This document shows, piece after piece, positions 6,873 to 11,848 of a stretch of 16,488 bases of DNA; within the stretch, counting starts at the first letter, position 1, and the number at the start of each line of letters is the position of its first letter. The notes under the pieces were generated by a model. That model made no database searches and had not been told where the DNA came from. It saw only the letters and a list, made by a program, of their open reading frames with translations. The stretch is from Cryomorphaceae bacterium. Lineage in GTDB: Bacteria; Bacteroidota; Bacteroidia; Flavobacteriales_D; Crocinitomicaceae. The stretch spans positions 1 through 16,488 of the forward strand of contig JAIXRD010000288.1 of assembly GCA_027485365.1 (NCBI GenBank). The letters are read 5' to 3'. The position numbers and the translations under genes were made by a program.

Positions 6873-7160
6873 TTACCGCTTTTCAACGCATTTTAGCTGA
6901 ATGGTTTCACCTACCATGCAAATTGACCCAACCGGAAATGGACTGTAACTGAAATAAATCTTCTGATTTTCCGCTAGTAAACTGCTGTCAAACTCACCTA
7001 AATTGACAGGTTCAAACGTTTTTCCATTGGCTTCAATCACCCATCCACACCCATCAAATCCTGTAAGATTCTTGAGTTTTCCTTTGGTTGCCCCTGTACA
7101 TGAGGTGCTTTTAGAACAACTAACCAATAGCGCCAGACTGATAATTGATATCCATTTCAT
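6873..7160 (-). CDS. small lipoprotein of unknown function
   Basis: This 95-residue protein has a signal peptide and lipobox LLVSC (Cys15), predicting a lipid-anchored periplasmic or outer-membrane protein. The mature part is compact and has four further cysteines (CTGATKG, GFDGCGW, SICMVG, LKCVEKR), possibly two disulfides. The segment GFDGCGWVIEANGKTFEPVN followed by a beta-rich tail suggests a small beta barrel or sandwich; I recognise no named family. It is first of three lipoprotein genes. Upstream are only imperfect -7-like boxes (TACTTTTA 4 nt and TACTTTTT 15 nt before the ATG), so the promoter is uncertain. The 8-bp repeat block begins about 25 nt upstream. Confidence 0.72.
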   Translation of the reverse strand: MKWISIISLALLVSCSKSTSCTGATKGKLKNLTGFDGCGWVIEANGKTFEPVNLGEFDSSLLAENQKIYFSYSPFPVGSICMVGETIQLKCVEKR

Positions 7161-7184
7161 GACTTAAAAGTAGTGAAAAAGTAG

Positions 7185-7248
7185 GAATTCTGGACATTGG
7201 GATATTAGGACTCTTGGACTTTTGGATATTAGGACTTTTGGTCTTTAG
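7185..7248 (+). repeat. 8-bp-period degenerate repeat, block A (8 units)
   Basis: Eight consecutive 8-nt units of the type GACTTTTG / GATATTAG can be read without a gap from 7185 to 7248; GATATTAG and GACTTTTG each occur twice. The GA and TT positions are nearly constant while positions 3, 4 and 7 drift. Not coding: the period is not a multiple of three and no frame runs through. Confidence 0.75.
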
Positions 7249-7263
7249 AAAAAAATCCATTTT

Positions 7264-7279
7264 CCTCCCTTGAGGGAGG
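7264..7279. repeat. short G/C hairpin CCTCCC-TTGA-GGGAGG
   Basis: A perfect 6-bp inverted repeat with a 4-nt loop lies just after repeat block A, followed by ATTAAGGAGGG, which offers an alternative partner for the left arm. It looks like a dispersed intergenic element; one window cannot show how often it recurs. Confidence 0.45.
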
Positions 7280-7298
7280 ATTAAGGAGGGTGACCATG

Positions 7299-7330
7299 GA
7301 CTTTAGGACGTCGTGACTTTAGGATGCAAG
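7299..7330 (+). repeat. 8-bp-period degenerate repeat, block B (4 units)
   Basis: Four contiguous units GACTTTAG, GACGTCGT, GACTTTAG, GATGCAAG have the same period and motif as blocks A and C. They are separated from block A by the 7264 hairpin region and run up to the first palindromic unit. Confidence 0.6.
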
Positions 7331-7336
7331 TGCCTG

Positions 7337-7382
7337 AAAGCGGCCCTTCGATACGTCCTTCGGACTACTCAGGTACCGCTTT
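7337..7382. repeat. palindromic unit 1 (30-bp core with AAAGCGG/CCGCTTT outer stem)
   Basis: The core at 7344-7373 starts CCCTTCGATACG and contains GTCC-TTC-GGAC; it is the exact reverse complement of 7514-7543. A 7-bp perfect outer stem (7337-7343 with 7376-7382) lets it fold alone. CTTCGA/TCGAAG-type repeats of this kind are common between genes in Bacteroidota. Confidence 0.7.
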
Positions 7383-7404
7383 AACTCAAAAAAATATACA
7401 TCTA

Positions 7405-7435
7405 GTGCGGTACCTGAGCTTGTCGAAGGGCGCAC
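7405..7435. repeat. palindromic unit 2 (variant core with GTGCG/CGCAC outer stem)
   Basis: This is a shorter variant of the same element: CCTGAG at 7413 and TCGAAGGG ending at 7430 are kept, while the middle is CTTG instead of TAGTCCGAAGGACGTA. A 5-bp outer stem pairs 7405-7409 with 7431-7435. GCGGTACCTGAG is also complementary to the right side of unit 1 (CTCAGGTACCGC). Confidence 0.6.
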
Positions 7436-7508
7436 CCATAGAAATTCAATAATTACCGAAACGCACAATTTTCAGGATTGAAGCCCGCCGAAATTTTTCC
7501 CACTTGCA

Positions 7509-7547
7509 CGCACCCTGAGTAGTCCGAAGGACGTATCGAAGGGTGCG
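7509..7547. repeat. palindromic unit 3 (inverted copy of unit 1 core)
   Basis: 7514-7543 is an exact 30-nt inverted copy of 7344-7373. Its outer stem differs: CGCACCC at 7509-7515 pairs with GGGTGCG at 7541-7547. Units 1 and 3 could also pair with each other over 30 bp across 140 bp of DNA. Confidence 0.7.
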
Positions 7548-7559
7548 CAATATCTTAAT

Positions 7560-7607
7560 GTCTTTAGGATGTTAGGACTTTTAGACTTTTGGAGATTGGG
7601 ACTAATA
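7560..7607 (+). repeat. 8-bp-period degenerate repeat, block C (6 units)
   Basis: Six contiguous units: GTCTTTAG, GATGTTAG, GACTTTTA, GACTTTTG, GAGATTGG, GACTAATA. They have the same strand and consensus as blocks A and B. Confidence 0.7.
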
Positions 7608-7622
7608 ATTGTTCTAAATGTT

Positions 7623-7718
7623 TTAACATCTTAACGTCTTAACATCTTAATGTCTTAACATCTTAACGTCTCAATGTCTCAATGTCTCAACGTCTTAACG
7701 TCTCAACGTCTTTCCGTC
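7623..7718 (-). repeat. 8-bp-period repeat, block D (12 units, opposite strand)
   Basis: Twelve unbroken 8-nt units run from 7623 to 7718 with plus-strand consensus TYAAYRTC; on the minus strand this is GAYRTTRA, the same GA..TT skeleton as blocks A-C, so D is inverted relative to them. Exact units recur: TTAACATC three times, TTAACGTC three times, TCAATGTC twice and TCAACGTC twice. It ends 7 nt from the T-tract of the SRP RNA gene. Confidence 0.85.
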
Positions 7719-7725
7719 TAATTAT

Positions 7726-7834
7726 AAAAAAAAGAGGGGCAAGCTACTTTTATCGCACCGCTACAACCTCATACCTTTGCTACGTTCCCGTCCTGGAGGA
7801 TTAAGAGGGAGCTGGTCGTAAAAGACTTACCCCG
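7726..7834 (-). ncRNA. ffs: signal recognition particle 4.5S RNA (small bacterial type)
   Basis: The minus strand from about 7833 gives a roughly 100-nt RNA. Its domain IV reads CCTCCAGGACGGGAACGTAG followed by CAAAGG and TATGAGG: the conserved CAGG and AGCA internal-loop strands flank a GGAA tetraloop, closed by CCUC/GAGG. The ends pair as GGGGUAAG with CUUGCCCC and CUUUUA with UAAAAG, giving the long rod expected of 4.5S RNA. The 3' end runs into eight T residues (7726-7733), so the terminal stem plus U-tract can act as terminator. A perfect TACATTTG box lies just upstream. With Ffh it targets membrane and secreted proteins to the translocon. Exact ends are estimated. Confidence 0.87.
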
Positions 7835-7836
7835 TG

Positions 7837-7844
7837 CAAATGTA
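7837..7844 (-). promoter_or_regulatory. -7 promoter box of SRP RNA
   Basis: The minus strand reads TACATTTG, placed so that transcription starts at or next to the GGGG that forms the 5' strand of the terminal SRP stem. A good -33 TTG is not evident in the T-rich upstream region. Confidence 0.6.
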
Positions 7845-7873
7845 GGTAGATTTTATTAAAAGTAAAAAGGAAC

Positions 7874-8695
7874 TTATGGATTAAAGAAGTTCAAGGTTTG
7901 CTCACAAACGGCTAAGAGGTGCTCTGGGAGATTCGGTTTTTCCCAAGGATTGCTTGCTCCGAACACGTGATCTGCACCTGGAATTACATGAAGGGTAGTT
8001 TGACACCAAGCCGCAAGTGCTTCACCTTCAGCGATTGAAACGGAGTTGTCCTTATCCCCATGAACAACGAGAATGGGTATGGGTATGGCCTTTATGGCTA
8101 GTTCAATGGTTAAGGTTGTTTCGTTTTCTATGAAATCTTGGTACAGGCTATAATGCTGCGGTAAGTGTTGTCGTGTGCGTCCATTGAGGATTGTTCGGAT
8201 TCCTGAATGCTTCCATTGTTCAAGCGCACTGCCTGTAGGAAAGCGTGAGCCAATATCAGCGATAGATGCCCACAATGCTATTTTATCGGTTTGTGCCTGT
8301 TTGGCGTGTAATATTACATCGCCTCCTCCGCGTGAATGCCCGATGAGAAAGGTAGCTTCAGCTTGAATGAGTGTATCTATATGAGAACGGAAATACGCGA
8401 TATCCGCTATCTCATAGGAATAGGTGTTTTGAGCAAAGGCTTCTTCGTCTGGAAAATCTATTCCTTGGGTACTTGTGCCTCCGTTGTGGGTGAGGTTAAA
8501 TTTCGCAAAGGCAAACCCGTGCGAAACAAAATAAGATTGAACCAGATGCCACGCCCCCCAATCTTTGAACCCCATGAATCCATGGACAAAAATTACTAAG
8601 CGTTTATTCCAATGGGTAGGAACTTCTAAATCGAACAGGCTTTTTCTACCCGCAGAACCTATATATATGCCATTGTTAATCCGGATGGCTTCCAT
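7874..8695 (-). CDS. alpha/beta hydrolase family protein
   Basis: This is a 273-residue cytoplasmic alpha/beta-hydrolase with no signal peptide. The oxyanion region is VHGFMGFKDWG (38-47), the nucleophile elbow GHSRGGG places Ser121, the acid is Asp216 in HGDKD, and the base is His243 in GADHVFG, so the catalytic triad is complete. A lid-like insert lies at about 150-200. The layout resembles dienelactone-hydrolase/esterase-like members and the GHSRGG group annotated as esterases or peptidases; the substrate cannot be inferred. It starts 3 nt after the trmB stop and is probably cotranscribed with it. The stop is 29 nt from the SRP RNA promoter box, both on the same strand. Confidence 0.85.
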   Translation of the reverse strand: MEAIRINNGIYIGSAGRKSLFDLEVPTHWNKRLVIFVHGFMGFKDWGAWHLVQSYFVSHGFAFAKFNLTHNGGTSTQGIDFPDEEAFAQNTYSYEIADIAYFRSHIDTLIQAEATFLIGHSRGGGDVILHAKQAQTDKIALWASIADIGSRFPTGSALEQWKHSGIRTILNGRTRQHLPQHYSLYQDFIENETTLTIELAIKAIPIPILVVHGDKDNSVSIAEGEALAAWCQTTLHVIPGADHVFGASNPWEKPNLPEHLLAVCEQTLNFFNP

Positions 8696-8698
8696 GAC

Positions 8699-9367
8699 TT
8701 AGTTGATTTTAAAACACACGTATTTTATTACGTGTCCTTTCGAATGGAACAACTGCTCATAATGCGTTTTAATGCTAAAGATCTCCCGTTGTGCAGGGTC
8801 TGTTTCAGTTTCTAGCGTTGCATATAAATCCGGGCGGTAATCTATGATTGGATACCCGTGTTCTTCAATTTGCTCCATGGTAAATTCGAAGAGTAAATCG
8901 TTGTCCGTTTTCATGTGTACCAATCCACCCGGTTTTAAAAACTTCCGGTATCGTTCAATAAACATTAATGAACTCAAGCGTTTCTTGGGTTTTTGTGGTT
9001 GAGGATCGGAAAAGGTTAACCAAATTTCATCAACCTCATTCGGTCCAAACAGCGCTTCAATAAAATCTATGCGCGTGCGCAAGAACCCTACGTTGGTCAT
9101 GTTGAGGGTTAAGGCTTCGCGTGCCCCAATGAACATGCGATTTCCTTTAATATCCAATCCGAGAAAATTGGTTTGCGGATACATTTTCGCCAAGCCAACT
9201 GAATATTCTCCTTTACCACAGCCTAATTCTATAATGAGTGGCTTGTCATTTTTAAAAAAATCTCGGTGCCAATTACCGCGCATTGGAAAGGGTTGATTGC
9301 GTTCGTATTCTAATACGTTTTCAAAGGTTTTTATTGCTGCAAATCGTGCGAGTTTATCTTTTCCCAT
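8699..9367 (-). CDS. trmB: tRNA (guanine-N7-)-methyltransferase
   Basis: TrmB uses S-adenosylmethionine to make m7G46 in the variable loop of many tRNAs. The 222 residues contain the SAM-binding loop ELGCGKGEY (47-55), the acidic strand end GLDIKG (70-75), the TrmB signature region with catalytic-type Asp in TFSDPQPQKPKKRL (Asp121), KTDN (153-156) and the C-terminal SIKTHYEQ block that contacts substrate. The N-terminus MGKDKLARFAAIKTFENV is the form I recall from Bacteroidota TrmB. The start at 9367 is supported by a TACTTTTG box 7 nt upstream, implying a very short or absent leader. It is divergent from the unknown gene at 9435. Confidence 0.95.
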   Translation of the reverse strand: MGKDKLARFAAIKTFENVLEYERNQPFPMRGNWHRDFFKNDKPLIIELGCGKGEYSVGLAKMYPQTNFLGLDIKGNRMFIGAREALTLNMTNVGFLRTRIDFIEALFGPNEVDEIWLTFSDPQPQKPKKRLSSLMFIERYRKFLKPGGLVHMKTDNDLLFEFTMEQIEEHGYPIIDYRPDLYATLETETDPAQREIFSIKTHYEQLFHSKGHVIKYVCFKIN

Positions 9368-9374
9368 GGTGCTA

Positions 9375-9382
9375 CAAAAGTA
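9375..9382 (-). promoter_or_regulatory. -7 promoter box of trmB
   Basis: The minus strand reads TACTTTTG, 7 nt before the ATG. It is part of a 12-bp perfect inverted repeat (9373-9384 with 9421-9432) whose other arm is the -7 box of the divergent gene. Confidence 0.6.
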
Positions 9383-9422
9383 ATCATTTCAACAGGAACG
9401 ATTAGATTACATAGAATGCAAT

Positions 9423-9430
9423 TACTTTTG
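9423..9430 (+). promoter_or_regulatory. -7 promoter box of the 188-residue gene
   Basis: TACTTTTG ends only 4 nt before the ATG at 9435. With the usual spacing for this box, transcription would begin essentially at the start codon. Confidence 0.6.
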
Positions 9431-9434
9431 TACC

Positions 9435-10001
9435 ATGCATTTCATTGAACCATTTTTTCGTTGGAGGGGAGAATATGTTGCCTCGGAGGATGCTCGGTCC
9501 CCATTTTTTGGGAGGGTATACAGCGAATTTGAGTTCCAACATCGGGTTTATAATTACTTGATTCACCCACAATGGGATGATTTTGGATCAACGACCCTAT
9601 ACATGAAGATTCTCTATGTGGATTATGAAGCCGGAACATGCGTAATTGAATTTATTGGAGAGTGGAACGATGCGATAGAGAACGACATCATGATCTTAAA
9701 ATCGAACGTTCTAAATCCACTCATTGAAGAAGGAATCTTGCGCTTTGTATTAATTTTTGAAAACGTTTTAAACTTTCATTATTCTGATGATTGTTATTAT
9801 GAAGAGTGGTTTGAAGACATTGAAGAGGGATGGATTGCTGCGGTTAATATACATCCCCATGTGGCCAAAGAGCTTCAGCGGATTCAAATTGATTCCTATG
9901 TCGCCATGGGAGGGGAGTTAGATGAATTAGAATGGCGGACGTTCAAGCCGCATCATTTGGTACAAAAGGTAGAACAAATCGTATCCCACCGCCTGTCTTA
10001 A
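9435..10001 (+). CDS. conserved Bacteroidota protein of unknown function
   Basis: This 188-residue soluble protein is acidic, rich in aromatic residues, and lacks a signal peptide or membrane segment. It opens MHFIEPFFRWRGEYVASEDA, followed by SPFFGRVYSEFEFQ and HPQWDDFGSTTLYMKILYVD, then an alternating strand/helix middle (IEFIGEWNDAIENDIMILKS; LRFVLIFENVLNFHYSDDCY) and a final WRTFKPHHL. I recall close homologues as hypothetical proteins in Flavobacteria and Cytophagia, so it looks lineage-conserved, but I know no assigned domain. Clustered His/Asp/Cys residues in NFHYSDDCYYEEW (about 113-125) could be a metal or active site; this is speculation. It precedes cytidine deaminase by 36 nt, with a separate promoter box between them. 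Confidence 0.78.
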   Translation: MHFIEPFFRWRGEYVASEDARSPFFGRVYSEFEFQHRVYNYLIHPQWDDFGSTTLYMKILYVDYEAGTCVIEFIGEWNDAIENDIMILKSNVLNPLIEEGILRFVLIFENVLNFHYSDDCYYEEWFEDIEEGWIAAVNIHPHVAKELQRIQIDSYVAMGGELDELEWRTFKPHHLVQKVEQIVSHRLS

Positions 10002-10004
10002 ATG

Positions 10005-10012
10005 TAACTTTG
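10005..10012 (+). promoter_or_regulatory. -7 promoter box of cdd
   Basis: TAACTTTG matches TAnnTTTG and ends 25 nt before the cdd ATG, so this transcript would carry a short leader. It follows the previous stop codon directly. Confidence 0.45.
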
Positions 10013-10037
10013 AAGGACATGCCTCGTATCCAAACCC

Positions 10038-10511
10038 ATGTCAAATCAACAATATCAATTTCAATACCGAATGCATACGCATTGGAATGAACTTTCCCCG
10101 CAAGATGTGATGCTTATTAAGGAGGCATTTAATGCCATGGATAAAGCGTATGCGCCTTACAGTCGATTTAAAGTTGGAGCTTCGGTGCTCTTAGAAACTG
10201 GAGAAGTGATTTGTGGTAGCAATCAAGAGAACATAGCCTTCCCTTCTGGATTGTGTGCCGAACGGGTAGCCTTAAATTATGTGGGTGCAAATTTCCCCGG
10301 AATCACCATCGATACCCTTGCAGTTGTGGCACAAGGCGAACTCATGCCTGAAGAACATTTGCTGTCTCCATGCGGTGGATGCCGCCAAGTAATGTTAGAA
10401 TCTGAGAATCGACAATCTACCCCAATCCGCGTAATTTTGGTTAATCAAGATCAACGTACCATGATCATTGAAACCGTAAAGGATTTATTGCCTTTTGGAT
10501 TCGGGAAATAA
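10038..10511 (+). CDS. cdd: cytidine deaminase
   Basis: This enzyme hydrolyses cytidine and deoxycytidine to uridine and deoxyuridine in pyrimidine salvage. The 157 residues match the small tetrameric CDA type: AYAPYSRFKVGASVLLETGE near 38-57, SNQENIAFPSGLCAERVAL with zinc ligand Cys73 and catalytic Glu75, and PCGGCRQVMLE with zinc ligands Cys112 and Cys115. A 20-residue N-terminal extension precedes the usual start and the C-terminus ends in LLPFGFG, as expected. The DUF4494 gene begins 87 nt downstream from its own promoter. Confidence 0.95.
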   Translation: MSNQQYQFQYRMHTHWNELSPQDVMLIKEAFNAMDKAYAPYSRFKVGASVLLETGEVICGSNQENIAFPSGLCAERVALNYVGANFPGITIDTLAVVAQGELMPEEHLLSPCGGCRQVMLESENRQSTPIRVILVNQDQRTMIIETVKDLLPFGFGK

Positions 10512-10569
10512 CCTGAAAATTTAATAGAATTACTTTTCAACACTGACCACTTTTGATGAAAAAGTGCTG

Positions 10570-10577
10570 TATTTTTG
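10570..10577 (+). promoter_or_regulatory. -7 promoter box of the DUF4494-pdxH-M16 operon
   Basis: TATTTTTG matches TAnnTTTG, 21 nt before the ATG at 10599. A TTTTG lies 14 nt upstream of the box, closer than the usual -33 spacing, so that element is doubtful. Confidence 0.45.
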
Positions 10578-10598
10578 TAGGCTACAAAATACATCAAA

Positions 10599-11213
10599 AT
10601 GAACAGTTGGTTTACAGTTAAAGTTAAGTATACAAAACAGTTAGAGAACGGATCCCTCAAACGCGTAAATGAGCCCTATTTGTTGGCCGCAATGACCTTT
10701 ACAGATGCCGAAGCCCGCATCTATGAAGAACTTAGTGCCATGATTCGCGGGGAATTTATGGTTACAGGAATCACTCGAACCGACCTTCAAGATATTTTTC
10801 AGTATGAGGATTCTGCCAATTGGTTTAAATGTAAAATAACCTATGGGGTTGACGAGGAAGATGGCGAGAAGAAAAAGAAAGTGGCACAGAATTTTTTAGT
10901 TTCTGCGCCAGATGTGAAAGAAGCGTATCTGCGCATGGAAGAGAGTTTGGCAACCTTAATGATTGACTATCAAGTGATTTCTATCATTGCTTCCCCAATT
11001 GTTGAGATTTTTCCTTACCGAGAGGATGAGGTTTCAAGCCCAGCTAAAGCAAAGAAAATTGAAGAGTTCATCGAACCAACAAGCAATAAAGGAGTTGTTT
11101 TTTCAGCATCCGGCAGCGATATTGACGAAGATGAATTAACGGTTGATGACCTGGATGAAGCCGATGACGATGACAGTCAATTAGACGATCAATTTACGGG
11201 CGACGATGAGTAA
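10599..11213 (+). CDS. DUF4494 family protein with acidic tail
   Basis: This 204-residue cytoplasmic protein is of a family I know essentially from Bacteroidota. The N-terminal 145 residues carry the DUF4494 pattern: WFTVKVKYTK, EPYLLAAMTFTDAEARI, GEFMVTGITRTDL, NWFKCKITYGVDEEDGEKKKKVAQNFLVSA and a closing SPIVEIFPY. The last 35 residues are low complexity and very acidic (DEDELTVDDLDEADDDD and more), predicted disordered. The function is unknown; a twice-repeated strand-rich layout (W-F-x-x-K near both 4 and 75) suggests a duplicated fold. Its stop overlaps the pdxH start by 8 nt, so translation is coupled to vitamin B6 metabolism genes. Confidence 0.85.
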   Translation: MNSWFTVKVKYTKQLENGSLKRVNEPYLLAAMTFTDAEARIYEELSAMIRGEFMVTGITRTDLQDIFQYEDSANWFKCKITYGVDEEDGEKKKKVAQNFLVSAPDVKEAYLRMEESLATLMIDYQVISIIASPIVEIFPYREDEVSSPAKAKKIEEFIEPTSNKGVVFSASGSDIDEDELTVDDLDEADDDDSQLDDQFTGDDE

Positions 11214-11847
11214 TCCACTGGATCAGCTGAGGGACAACCATTCAGATTTTTCAAAAAATCAAGAAGCCTTTCAATTTACTGATCCCTTTTTTGCCTTTGA
11301 AACCTGGTTCAATTTAGCAGTGAGTTCTGGAGAAAAAGAAGTCAATGCCATGGTGATTGCCACGGTGAACGAATTAATGAAACCCAGTGCTCGCGTGGTG
11401 TACCTCAAAGAAATATCTGATCAACAGTTTGTGTTTTATACCAACTATTTGTCGCATAAAGGGAAAGACCTTCAGCAAAATCCAAATGCGTCCCTGTTGT
11501 TTTTTTGGCCAGGGATAGAGCGCCAGATTCGGATAGAAGGAACGGTAAATAAAATTAGTGAAACGGAAAGTGATGCCTATTTTGCCTCACGTCCCCGTGA
11601 AAGTCAATTGGGGGCTTGGGCATCGCATCAATCTGAACCCTTGAAAGAAATGGGTGAAATTACTCAACGGTTTAAGGAATTAGAGCAAGAATTTCCAGGT
11701 GAAGTCCCTCGTCCAAAACACTGGGGAGGAATGGCTTTACGTCCTACGTATCTTGAGTTTTGGCAAGGACAAGCTTCACGCTTGCATGAACGTGTGTGTT
11801 TTAAATTGAACGAAGATGAGTGGCAAATTAGCCGCCTAAATCCATAA
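11206..11847 (+). CDS. pdxH: pyridoxamine 5'-phosphate oxidase
   Basis: PdxH oxidises pyridoxine/pyridoxamine 5'-phosphate to pyridoxal 5'-phosphate using FMN and oxygen. The 213 residues show the family order: AMVIATVN (48-55), ARVVYLKEI (FMN phosphate region, 62-70), FVFYTNYLSHKGKDL (75-89), NASLLFFWPGIERQIRIEGT, YFASRPRESQLGAWASHQS (125-143), PKHWGG, EFWQGQASRLHERV and the C-terminal ISRLNP. The usual RLHDR near the C-terminus is RLHER here, a conservative change, with Arg192 and His194 kept. The usual helical N-terminus is present. It overlaps the DUF4494 gene by 8 nt and is followed after 1 nt by the peptidase gene. A PLP-binding YggS-type protein is encoded nearby on the other strand. 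Confidence 0.95.
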   Translation: MSNPLDQLRDNHSDFSKNQEAFQFTDPFFAFETWFNLAVSSGEKEVNAMVIATVNELMKPSARVVYLKEISDQQFVFYTNYLSHKGKDLQQNPNASLLFFWPGIERQIRIEGTVNKISETESDAYFASRPRESQLGAWASHQSEPLKEMGEITQRFKELEQEFPGEVPRPKHWGGMALRPTYLEFWQGQASRLHERVCFKLNEDEWQISRLNP

Positions 11848-11848
11848 G

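Noticed and set aside
7330..7560. tRNA or other structured RNA gene in the palindrome region
   Set aside because: No acceptor stem, T-loop or anticodon arm can be assembled; the structure is explained by three palindromic repeat units.
7185..7718. Possible CRISPR array
   Set aside because: The repeats are 8 nt with no unique spacers of 25-40 nt, and no cas gene is present.
7275..7808. Apparent repeat pair GGAGGATTAAGGAGGG (7275) and GGAGGATTAAGAGGG (7795)
   Set aside because: The second copy is part of the 5' strand of SRP RNA next to domain IV, so the match is most simply chance or unrelated in function.
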